Shown: piece by piece, positions 37,409-44,785 of the stretch
Position numbering within the stretch: position 1 is the stretch's first letter
Layout: each line of letters starts with the position of its first letter
Assembly (NCBI GenBank): GCA_023265315.1
Contig: JAHFUA010000005.1
Location: 1 to 44,785 of the forward strand
DNA length: 44,785 nt
Reading direction: 5' to 3'
From: Acidobacteriota bacterium
GTDB lineage: Bacteria; Acidobacteriota; Terriglobia; Terriglobales; Acidobacteriaceae
Notes under the pieces: model-generated
Databases searched by the model: none
Told to the model about the DNA's origin: nothing
What the model saw: only the letters and a program-made list of their open reading frames with translations
Made by a program: the position numbers and the translations under genes

Positions 37409-38332
37409 TTGATGATCGAGCGCTGGCGCCAATCCGTGGTTGCAGGGATAGTGTGCATTTTCGGGACGCTGGCCGTAGCGCAGACTCGGCCCGAGGCTGT
37501 GCCGCCCGCGCCGTCGGCGGTAAGGGTTGAGCTCCTCGCGCTGCATACCAGCGATGGGGTTCGGCTCGATGGCGTTCTTTACCGGCCCGCGAAACCTGGA
37601 CCAGTTGGATTGATTCTGGTGCACGGCTACGGCGGCCATTTTTACGGTGCTTATTTTCCGCTCCTCGCGCAAGCGGCCGCCGAGCAGGGCATTACCACGC
37701 TGGCGCTCAACATGCGCGACCATGACACCGGCCCCAAGGTGTCCGATTTCGCCGATAACCAGACCGACATCGCGGCCGGCGTCGCCCACTTGCGCAGCCT
37801 GGGCCTCCGCAAGATTGTGCTGCTGGGCCAGAGCATGGGCACCAACCGCGTGCTCTACTACCAGGCGGCCTCGGCCGATCCGGCCATCGTTGCCACCGTG
37901 CTGGTGAGCGGGCCCGGCAATCTGTTCCAATGGAACGTGTGGCAGTTTGGGCACGAAAAGGCCCAGCAATCGGTGGATGAGGCGCTGCGCCTGCGCGCGG
38001 CCGGCCACGACCGCGATCTCATGCTGGTGGACCTCGGCCCGCTGGGCAAGGCGCTCTACACCCCGCGCTATCTGCTCAGCCTGCGCGGTCCGGAGGCCAA
38101 GTCGGACCCTTACCAGAACATCTCCAAGGTGAAGAGTCCGGTGCTCATCTTGCAGGGCAAGGCCGACAAGCTGATCGCGCTCGACATCGCGGAGCGCCTG
38201 CGCAAGGCGGCTGGGGACAACCCCAAGGTGACGATGGCCTACGTGGAGGCAGCCGATCACGGCTTCAGCCAGCAACAGCCGGTGCTGGTGGGGCGCGTGC
38301 TGGGCTGGATAAAGGCGGTGGTCCCGCAGTGA
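37409..38332 (+). CDS. Alpha/beta hydrolase, signal peptide
   Basis: LILVHGYGGHFYG, IVLLGQSMGTNRVLYY, SPVLILQGKADKLI, AADHGFS. Confidence 0.85.
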   Translation: MMIERWRQSVVAGIVCIFGTLAVAQTRPEAVPPAPSAVRVELLALHTSDGVRLDGVLYRPAKPGPVGLILVHGYGGHFYGAYFPLLAQAAAEQGITTLALNMRDHDTGPKVSDFADNQTDIAAGVAHLRSLGLRKIVLLGQSMGTNRVLYYQAASADPAIVATVLVSGPGNLFQWNVWQFGHEKAQQSVDEALRLRAAGHDRDLMLVDLGPLGKALYTPRYLLSLRGPEAKSDPYQNISKVKSPVLILQGKADKLIALDIAERLRKAAGDNPKVTMAYVEAADHGFSQQQPVLVGRVLGWIKAVVPQ

Positions 38333-38420
38333 CTTTAGGTACAATCGGCGGACCAGGTCATCCTGTTTCCGCGCATTCTTTGCCGTTGCAGCGCTGCTGG
38401 CTCTGACTCTGTGAGGCATC

Positions 38421-39170
38421 ATGAACCTGATTCGCGTCGAGGATCTCAAGGCCCCGGACGGCCACACCATTCCCGCATTGCTGTTTACTGCCGACGTCCC
38501 CCGCGGTGGCGGCGCCGTCGTGATCCATCCCTACGGCGGAACCAAGGAGCAGATGCTGGGCGTTGCTCTCGGCCTGGTGGAAAAGGGGATCGCGTGCCTG
38601 CTGCCGGATCTCTGCGGTCATGGCGAGAACCACGCCGAGATCGGGGTCGGGATGCTGGAGGAGATGGAGGCCGGCATTCAGTACACGCGCCGTTTCGGCC
38701 CAGTCAGCGCCGTGGGCATCAGTCTAGGGGGACGGCTGGCGCTGATGTCTTCCGCCGATTGCATGGTGGCCATCTCGCCGGCAGTGGTGGCGGAGATTTC
38801 GGCGCAGGGCAAATGGATGTTCGAGAATTTCCCCAGCCCCGCCGTGCGCGAGCCTTACTCCGGCTACGTGACGGAACTGCTGGACCAGATCGGTCCCGTG
38901 CCCAAACACACTCGTCCGTGTCTGCTGCTCTACGCCGAGCGCGACATCCCCATGATCCTCCAGGGCGCCGCAGGATTGCAGGCGGAGCTCTCCGGCGCCG
39001 AGCTGCGCTACGTTACGCGCGATATCCGTCCTGACATCAAGCACGATAGCGGACTGGTTCGTTACTTGCCGCGCTGGTTCAACCATGGGGAATTGAAGTT
39101 CAACGCAGAATGTGTCGAAGTGGCAGCGCAATGGGCGCAGGAGCGCCTCGCGGCTGCTCAGCACGCCTGA
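38421..39170 (+). CDS. Alpha/beta hydrolase-like protein
   Basis: AVVIHPYGGTKEQMLG, CLLPDLCGHGEN, VSAVGISLGGRLALMSS. Confidence 0.7.
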   Translation: MNLIRVEDLKAPDGHTIPALLFTADVPRGGGAVVIHPYGGTKEQMLGVALGLVEKGIACLLPDLCGHGENHAEIGVGMLEEMEAGIQYTRRFGPVSAVGISLGGRLALMSSADCMVAISPAVVAEISAQGKWMFENFPSPAVREPYSGYVTELLDQIGPVPKHTRPCLLLYAERDIPMILQGAAGLQAELSGAELRYVTRDIRPDIKHDSGLVRYLPRWFNHGELKFNAECVEVAAQWAQERLAAAQHA

Positions 39171-39210
39171 CAAGTCCTCTTGGTTGAGCCGGGAGGAGGA
39201 TTGGAGCCAC

Positions 39211-39426
39211 ATGAGGTGGGAATACTTTGATCGCATGATCGTTTTCCAGGACAGCGAGCAGGGCATGGTCAGCGGGCTGGATTCGTGGATCAACGGAGCC
39301 GGCGCCGAAGGCTGGGAATTGGTGAGCGCCGTCCCGCTGATCGCTCCCAACAAGGACGGCGTCGCCTACGGCACCATTGGCACGCACCTGGTGTTCAAGC
39401 GTCCCGTGGCCGAAGCCGCGGGGTGA
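39211..39426 (+). CDS. Small DUF4177-like protein
   Basis: MRWEYFDRMIVFQDSEQ...LDSWINGAGAEGWELVSAVPLI; ATG at 39211. Confidence 0.55.
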   Translation: MRWEYFDRMIVFQDSEQGMVSGLDSWINGAGAEGWELVSAVPLIAPNKDGVAYGTIGTHLVFKRPVAEAAG

Positions 39427-39433
39427 GGTGGGT

Positions 39434-39793
39434 ATGCCGGAATTGCACGGGCGCGCCCTGATCGAGAGCCGCTTTGGGCGTCTGGGCAAGGGCCGCGATG
39501 CGCTGGTTATCAACGACGCCGAGTACGATCTCGACACCTTGCTGGCCCGCATGGACCTGAAGCTCGAGGATACCTGGGCCATTGACGTAATCGTCGTCGC
39601 CGAGAACCTTTATTGTGTGCGCTACTACGATGGCCAGGACCAGCGCGTCGTCGCCCACGAATTCGATGGCGAGTTCCGCTTCGTCCACGAGACCCGGGGC
39701 CACATCGCGGAATGGATCGGCGAGGACAACTACTATGAATGGTTCAAAAGCGCCGCCTTCCGTTGCCCCCTGGTCCCCGGCGACGACTTTTGA
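39434..39793 (+). CDS. Uncharacterised protein, tandem paralogue 1
   Basis: MPELHGRALIESRFGRLGKG...DGQDQRVVAHEFDGEFRF...GHIAEWIG; shares motifs with next gene. Confidence 0.65.
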   Translation: MPELHGRALIESRFGRLGKGRDALVINDAEYDLDTLLARMDLKLEDTWAIDVIVVAENLYCVRYYDGQDQRVVAHEFDGEFRFVHETRGHIAEWIGEDNYYEWFKSAAFRCPLVPGDDF

Positions 39794-39802
39794 TCTGACC
39801 GT

Positions 39803-40123
39803 ATGCCTGAGTTGCATGGCCGCGCCTTGATCGAAGCCCGCTTCGGGCCCTTGGGCGCCGGCGCTCAGCGGGTGACCATCGCTGGGACCGATTACGACCT
39901 CCGCGCCTTGCTCTCCCAGATCGGCGTCGAGTTCGACGACGCCAAGCCGATCGACGCCCTCCAACTGCCCGACCGCTTCGTCCTCCGCTACCTCGACGCG
40001 CAAGACCAGCGCGTGGTAGCGTACGAGTTCGACGCCCAGTTCCACTGCCTCGGCGAAATTCGCGCCCACATCGCCGAATGGGAGGGCGACCAGGCCTACT
40101 TCACCGAATACAGCGGGCACTAG
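39803..40123 (+). CDS. Uncharacterised protein, tandem paralogue 2
   Basis: MPELHGRALIEARFGPLGAG...DAQDQRVVAYEFDAQFHC...AHIAEWEG. Confidence 0.65.
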   Translation: MPELHGRALIEARFGPLGAGAQRVTIAGTDYDLRALLSQIGVEFDDAKPIDALQLPDRFVLRYLDAQDQRVVAYEFDAQFHCLGEIRAHIAEWEGDQAYFTEYSGH

Positions 40124-40135
40124 CCAGGACCGTGC

Positions 40136-40471
40136 TCAGGCTGCGGTCACGTGGATTCCCGTCCCTCTCCGCGAGCGAGGGCGGCGGATCACAATTTCAA
40201 CGTCACGTCCGAGGACATTCAAGAAGCGCATCAGGCGCTCCACCGAGAAGCCTTCCAGCCGATAATTAGCTAGAGCAGAGATCTTGGGCTGATTGATTCC
40301 CAACCGCTCTGCTGCCCGTGCCTGAGAGAGGCGGGCTTTCTCCAAGATCTGATTGATGGTCACCGCCAGCCGTACTTTGGTCTTCTTCTCGTCGGCATTC
40401 TGCAGCCCCAGGTCTCGGAAAACATTGCTCGAACTGCGAACCACCGAGCGCTTACTTCTTCGGTTTGCCAT
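40136..40471 (-). CDS. XRE/HigA-type HTH antitoxin-like regulator
   Basis: NVFRDLGLQNADEKKTKVRLAVTINQILEKARLSQARAAERLGINQPKISALANYRLEGFSVERLMRFLNVLGRDVEIVI; ATG at 40471. Confidence 0.82.
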   Translation of the reverse strand: MANRRSKRSVVRSSSNVFRDLGLQNADEKKTKVRLAVTINQILEKARLSQARAAERLGINQPKISALANYRLEGFSVERLMRFLNVLGRDVEIVIRRPRSRRGTGIHVTAA

Positions 40472-40486
40472 ATCGCGCTGTAAAGA

Positions 40487-40504
40487 TATCCCAGTTATGG
40501 GATA
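40487..40504. promoter_or_regulatory. Palindromic operator candidate upstream of HigA-like gene
   Basis: TATCCCA-GTTA-TGGGATA perfect 7-bp arms, 15 bp upstream of the start codon. Confidence 0.6.
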
Positions 40505-40631
40505 ACAGTCAACCTCGATGTTAGAGCCGGCTCTCAACAACTCGTCAGCAAGAGCGCCCACGCTGCTTGTGGTACCGCGGGGATTCTAATTTGTTGATGT
40601 GCCCGGAGGCGGATCGATTGGACGGGGCGCG

Positions 40632-40883
40632 GGCTTCAGCCGCACCGACGTGAACCGGTTCGTGTCAGGGCACGACTTCACTCGTGCCGTAAACGCACCT
40701 AACAATCGTCATCCCGAGCGACGCGCGACGTGAGCTTGCGAACGGAGCGCGAGTCGAAAGATCTGCATTGGTGTTATCTTTGCGACTTCAGGTCCCTCGC
40801 GTTGCGCTCGCTTCGCAGAGCCTCGCTCGCGCTTGCTCGGGATGACAATCTTGATGGAATCCGTCGACGGCGCGGCTGAAGCC
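40632..40883. repeat. Nested inverted-repeat element
   Basis: Outer GGCTTCAGCCGC (40632) / GCGGCTGAAGCC (40872); inner GTCATCCCGAGC (40708) / GCTCGGGATGAC (to 40846). Confidence 0.75.
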
Positions 40884-40929
40884 ACGCCCTTTCAAAGCGC
40901 GCCCCATTCGAGGTACATCATCCATGACT

Positions 40930-41700
40930 CTAATCTTCCTGCACGTTGGGCAGCCAGCGCAGCATGCGGTGCTCGATCTGGCTGACCACGGCGTTCAGCA
41001 GGATGCCGATCACCCCCGCCACGATGATCGCGCCATAAGTCTCGGGAATGCGGTAGGTGGATTGATATTCATAGATGGCGCGTCCCAGCCCGCGCTCATC
41101 CAGGCCGATGAACATCTCCACCGCGATCACCAGCAGCAGGGCGTAGGACACCGCGGTGCGGATGCCGTCGAAGATGTTGGGCAGCGCCTCGTAGAACAGC
41201 ACCTCGGTGATGGTGTCCAGGGTGTCCAGGCCCAGCAGCCGGGCCTGGTACAGCCGGCGCTTGTTGGCCAGGGTGGCGCCGGACACCGCATTCACCAGGA
41301 TCACCAGCAGGCTGGGATAGGCGGCCAGAGCCACGATGGATTTTTCCCCTACGCCGATGATGATCAGAAACAGCGGGAACAGCGCGGAGGCGGGGATGGA
41401 GCGCAGCGCGTGCAGCGGGCTCTCGATCACCTGGTACATGCCTTTGCGATAGCCGAGATAGAGGCCTAGGGGGATGCCAAACAGGCAGGCGATGGCCAGC
41501 GCCCCCAGCACGCGCCCGAGGGTGAGAGCGACGTCCGAGAGCAGGCGCTCGCGCAGCATGCGCGGGACCGCCCGCGCCACACTGGCCGGGGAAGGCAGCA
41601 CGATTGGGTCTACCAGGCGCAGGGCCGTGACCGCAGCCCACACGCCCACGAGGGCGGCAACGAACAACAAGGCGCGCGAATTGCGTTTAAACCAGGCCAT
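40930..41700 (-). CDS. ABC transporter permease (SsuC/TauC type)
   Basis: RIPASALFPLFLIIIGVGEKSIVALAAYPSLLVILVNAVSG; TYRIPETYGAIIVAGVIGILLNAV. Confidence 0.88.
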   Translation of the reverse strand: MAWFKRNSRALLFVAALVGVWAAVTALRLVDPIVLPSPASVARAVPRMLRERLLSDVALTLGRVLGALAIACLFGIPLGLYLGYRKGMYQVIESPLHALRSIPASALFPLFLIIIGVGEKSIVALAAYPSLLVILVNAVSGATLANKRRLYQARLLGLDTLDTITEVLFYEALPNIFDGIRTAVSYALLLVIAVEMFIGLDERGLGRAIYEYQSTYRIPETYGAIIVAGVIGILLNAVVSQIEHRMLRWLPNVQED

Positions 41701-42469
41701 CGCGAATTCCGGCGATCAGGGTTTGCTGCATGGCGACGTAATCGCGCGTGCCGGGTTCGCGCGGGTACGCGGTCGTGAACTCCCGGTCGGAGATGATCCG
41801 CACCGGCCGCTGCCCGATCACCACGCAGCGGGTGCCCAGCGCCAGCGCGTCCGCGACGTTGTGCGTGATCAACACCAGCGTCATGCCATCCCGTGGCGCC
41901 AGTTCCTGCAGCGCGGCGATGATCTCCGCCTTCACCCGGCGGTCAAGCGCGGAGAAGGGCTCGTCCAGGATGACCAGTTGCGGCTTCCACGAGAGGCAGC
42001 GCGCCAGGGCGACTCTCTGCAACTCTCCCCCGGAAAGCGAGGCGGGATACGCATCCGCCAAAGCTCCTATGCGGAGCAAAGACATGAGATAGCAGATGCG
42101 CTCCTGACGACGCGCGCGGTCCCAGCCCAGCTTCTGCAGCGGGTATTTGATGTTCTCCGCCACCGTCTGCCAGGGGAAGACGCTGTTGATGGCGTGCTGA
42201 TCCACATAGACGACGTCCCAGCGATTGGCGAACTGTTCCGACCAGCACACGTTGCCGGCCTGCGGCGTCAGCAGTCCCGCCATCATGCGCCCCAGGGTGC
42301 TCTTGCCCGAGCCGCTGGGTCCCATGAGCGCCAGAATCGAGCCCAGCCCGACCGTCAGGGAAAAGCCTGCGTACAGTTGGCCGTTGCCGGAATCCGCACG
42401 TGCGGGATAGGCGAAGACGATGTCCTCGAGCTCCAAGGCGCAGGCCGGAGAAGGAGCCGCAACGCTCAT
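41687..42469 (-). CDS. ABC transporter ATP-binding protein (SsuB/TauB type)
   Basis: Walker A GPSGSGKST, signature LSGGELQRVALARCL, Walker B LVILDEPFSALD. Confidence 0.95.
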   Translation of the reverse strand: MSVAAPSPACALELEDIVFAYPARADSGNGQLYAGFSLTVGLGSILALMGPSGSGKSTLGRMMAGLLTPQAGNVCWSEQFANRWDVVYVDQHAINSVFPWQTVAENIKYPLQKLGWDRARRQERICYLMSLLRIGALADAYPASLSGGELQRVALARCLSWKPQLVILDEPFSALDRRVKAEIIAALQELAPRDGMTLVLITHNVADALALGTRCVVIGQRPVRIISDREFTTAYPREPGTRDYVAMQQTLIAGIRDGLV

Positions 42470-43425
42470 CGCGTGGCGTCTACCAGCCGGTGGGCATCGA
42501 TCTTCTCCGGAATTTCACCGGCGGCGTAGAGCAGGTCGATGAAGGCCTGGAGGTTGGCGACGTCCACCTGGTTTTGCAGCGTGACGTCCGAGACGTTGAC
42601 GCGCGCCGCAAGCTCCGGCGGCAGCTTGGTGAACTTCGGCAGCAAAGCGCGCGCCTCAGCGGGGTGAGCGGCCATAAAACGGATGCCCTCCTGCAGCACC
42701 TCGACCGCCCGCTGCGCCAGTTGCGGCTGGGAGCGCTCGAACTCGCGGGAGATCACGGACACTCCGATGTGGCAAGGATCCAGCAGGTCGGCGTAGACCG
42801 AGCCGAACAGCACACGATAGCCGCCGTGAGCCAGCGCGGTGGTGGTCACCGGCTCGTAGGAGAACAGCGCGTCCACTGCCCCCGACTCCAAACCGGAGAG
42901 CTGTGCCGGTGGGGCGAGTTGCACGAAGGAGATCGTCCCCGGATCGACACCGTGCTTCTTGAGGAAGGTGGCCAGCATCTTCTGCGGCGCCGTACCGGGG
43001 AAAAGACCCATGCTTTTGCCGCGCAGATCCTGCAAGCTGCGCAGGCTGGAGCTTTCCTTCACAATGATCTTGTCGAGCGCATTGTGCGCGTTCATCCGGC
43101 TGTGGGATACCACCCTTACTCTGCCCGGGTGCTGGATCTCGAGATGGATGATGGGCACCAGGGAGACGGCCGGCAATACGTCGGCCTGCCCGGCCACCAG
43201 CGCGGTCACCAGGTCGTTGCTGCTGCTCAAAGAGAGGGTCTGGAGCTTGAGGCCCTGCTTCTCGAAGAAGTGCTGGTCCTGGGCAACAAACACCGGCAGG
43301 CTGGGGATGATCGGGGGATAGGCCATGCGCACTTCGCCGGGCAGGGTGTGAAAGGATCTCCAGGCGCCCACCACGACCGCCAGGAGAATAATCGCGGCGC
43401 CCACGAACACCAGCCGGGATCGCAT
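42466..43425 (-). CDS. ABC transporter substrate-binding protein (NMT1/SsuA-like), N-terminal membrane anchor
   Basis: MAYPPIIPSLPVFVAQDQHFFEKQGLKLQ; overlaps ATPase start; N-terminal TM without obvious lipobox. Confidence 0.82.
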   Translation of the reverse strand: MRSRLVFVGAAIILLAVVVGAWRSFHTLPGEVRMAYPPIIPSLPVFVAQDQHFFEKQGLKLQTLSLSSSNDLVTALVAGQADVLPAVSLVPIIHLEIQHPGRVRVVSHSRMNAHNALDKIIVKESSSLRSLQDLRGKSMGLFPGTAPQKMLATFLKKHGVDPGTISFVQLAPPAQLSGLESGAVDALFSYEPVTTTALAHGGYRVLFGSVYADLLDPCHIGVSVISREFERSQPQLAQRAVEVLQEGIRFMAAHPAEARALLPKFTKLPPELAARVNVSDVTLQNQVDVANLQAFIDLLYAAGEIPEKIDAHRLVDATR

Positions 43426-43589
43426 AGTTCACTTCCAACGCCGATCATAGCCGATTTGGACGGGCGGGCGGAACCTGTGAACCAGCGCAATGTCATCTCA
43501 CCCGGCTGCTTTCTACATTGCACCCGCCGCAGACTCGTAATACCCTGCGCTCCGTCTATCCTTGGGATCATTGTGTCAGGAGCAGAGCC

Positions 43590-44102
43590 ATGAGCGCGAA
43601 GTCCAGGGCTGCGAAGAGTCAGCCCGCGTCCACGTCTGCCACGGCCGCAGACGCCCAGATCATCCTGCACTTATACGAGCTGCGGCGCGAGTCCGAAATG
43701 AGGAAGGCCCGCCACTTCATCTCCGCCGAGTTCTGGCCCGAATCCGCCGAAGATACGCTGCAACTCGCCCGCGCGTATCCTAGTCCCGAGAACACGTGGC
43801 TGCGCCAGGTGACCAGCTATTGGGAGATGGCCTCGTCCTTCGTCTTGCGCGGCGCCCTGCATGAAGGCCTTTTCTTTGACTCCAGCGGCGAGATGTATTG
43901 CGTGTTTGCGAAGTTCAAGCCTTTTCTGACGGAAATCCGGCAAAAGCTCCCCTATTTTCTGCTGACCGTGGAGAAGGTGATCATGAACATGCCAGCGGGA
44001 CGGGAGCGCTTGGAACGCCTGGAAAAACGCCTGGCGCGGCGGCGGCAGAAGCTGGCGGGACGGCGAGCTGCCGTGGCCGCGACCTCCGCTGGTTTCAATT
44101 AA
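43590..44102 (+). CDS. Uncharacterised 170-aa protein with basic C-terminus
   Basis: MSAKSRAAKSQPASTSATAADAQIILHLYELRRESEMRKARHFISAEFWPESAEDTLQLARAYPSPENTWLRQVTSYWEM...; start ATG 43590. Confidence 0.6.
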   Translation: MSAKSRAAKSQPASTSATAADAQIILHLYELRRESEMRKARHFISAEFWPESAEDTLQLARAYPSPENTWLRQVTSYWEMASSFVLRGALHEGLFFDSSGEMYCVFAKFKPFLTEIRQKLPYFLLTVEKVIMNMPAGRERLERLEKRLARRRQKLAGRRAAVAATSAGFN

Positions 44103-44175
44103 CCCCAGCAGGTTCCGCGGCCGGCAGGAGCCGTTGCAACGCCGGAGACCGTGGCTTCTTGCCTGGCGTCGACAC

Positions 44176-44206
44176 GTCACACCGATTTGTGACGCCCGTC
44201 ACTGCA
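44176..44206 (+). promoter_or_regulatory. Triple half-site element, copy D (GTCAC-N8-GTGAC-N4-GTCAC-TGCA)
   Basis: GTCACACCGATTTGTGACGCCCGTCACTGCA, in the long intergenic region before the MFS gene. Confidence 0.7.
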
Positions 44207-44513
44207 CGCTGGGTCATACTCGGGAAGAATTCGCAGCCACGCGCCGCTTTGGCGGACTGGCATGAGGGTCCGCGAGCGGACGTAGGTTCCGCAGCCCAAG
44301 GCCGCGGCGGCCATGGGTAGAAGCCCGGGAAGGCGAAAGACTGCACTGCCGGAGCGGAAGCGCGGTAGTTGCGCACGTTCCAGATGAGTATTCCCGGCAC
44401 GCGGACACCCGGCTTGGATCCCCCAGGTTTTCGCAACGAGAAAACGGCCGACGGAACACCATTCAGCGACAAGTGCTGTGCGCGTAAGGGAAAGCGGACT
44501 ATTTCCGGCATCA

Positions 44514-44537
44514 TTAGTACCTTAGTACCTTATATCC
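44514..44537. repeat. Tandem octamers TTAGTACC TTAGTACC TTATATCC
   Basis: Two perfect and one degenerate 8-bp units, 93 bp before the MFS start. Confidence 0.6.
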
Positions 44538-44630
44538 GGAGAAAGCAGCACAAGCAGTCATTCGCAGCCCAGGGAGCAGCGAACAAGCGAATCCCAGGCG
44601 CGAAGCACCATTGACAAAGGAGATGGAACC

Positions 44631-44785
44631 ATGGCAACTGTCGCAAGGGGTTCTGTTGCAGATACCGGCCTGAGCCGCTGGTGGCGGGTGGTCGGCGGGT
44701 TGTCAATGAACCTGGCTCTCGGCTCGCTCTACGCCTGGAGCGTTTTCGTAGCCCCGCTGGAGAAGGAATTCCACTGGAAGCGGGC
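44631..44785 (+). CDS. OFA-family (oxalate/formate antiporter-like) MFS transporter, N-terminal fragment
   Basis: MATVARGSVADTGLSRWWRVVGGLSMNLALGSLYAWSVFVAPLEKEFHWKR; AAAGGAG RBS; runs off the window. Confidence 0.75.
   Translation, partial: MATVARGSVADTGLSRWWRVVGGLSMNLALGSLYAWSVFVAPLEKEFHWKR

Noticed and set aside
44220-44370. Possible cobalamin-like riboswitch (CCCGGGAAGGCG segment)
   Set aside because: Only a short resemblance to part of the consensus; no complete core such as GCCACTG with a B12-box could be identified.
44369-44614. 81-aa ORF upstream of the MFS gene
   Set aside because: Overlaps the octamer repeats and hairpin, lacks a good ribosome-binding site and recognisable domain.
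1-44785. CRISPR array, prophage, integrative element or toxin-antitoxin/defence island
   Set aside because: No regularly spaced repeats of CRISPR size, no integrase, transposase, phage structural or nuclease genes; only a solitary antitoxin-like regulator.

Overview
This 44.8 kb, GC-rich chromosomal window looks acidobacterial. That placement is inferred from an Oar-like TonB receptor, the dispersed inverted-repeat types and the cox gene set; no marker gene was checked. I saw no rRNA, tRNA, CRISPR array, integrase or transposase. Main blocks: (1) 1-7.7 kb, a catabolic cluster: 3' end of a molybdenum hydroxylase, M20-fold and M24-fold enzymes with non-canonical metal sites, a PanE-like reductase, an LLM flavin monooxygenase, a homocitrate/isopropylmalate synthase-like enzyme and a FAH-family enzyme. 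(2) 7.8-10.1 kb, two secreted SH3-like proteins. (3) 10.6-18.4 kb, a respiratory cluster: a Cyc2-like fused cytochrome-porin, a diheme cytochrome c, a cupredoxin-like protein and A-type cytochrome c oxidase subunits II, I, III, III and IV. (4) 18.4-23.6 kb, an amidase, a sugar-type ABC importer without an ATPase, and a lipoprotein with a CycH/CcmI C-terminal-like domain. (5) 23.7-27.6 kb, a methyltransferase, an ABM-domain protein, tandem UspA, a 55-aa zinc ribbon missing from the ORF track, and an amidohydrolase. (6) An Oar-like TonB receptor divergent from an operon of two family III CoA-transferases, two small Cys-rich proteins, an aryl/acyl-CoA ligase and a PAS protein. (7) Hydrolases, a tandem paralogue pair, an orphan HigA-like regulator, an SsuABC-type importer, and the start of an OFA-type MFS transporter. 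The most notable non-coding signal is a four-copy element with three TCAC/GTGA half-sites at invariant spacing (TCAC-N8-GTGAY-N4-RTCAC), each copy upstream of a different transcription unit. Two loci also carry inverted tandem heptanucleotide arrays that extend into C-terminal coding sequence.
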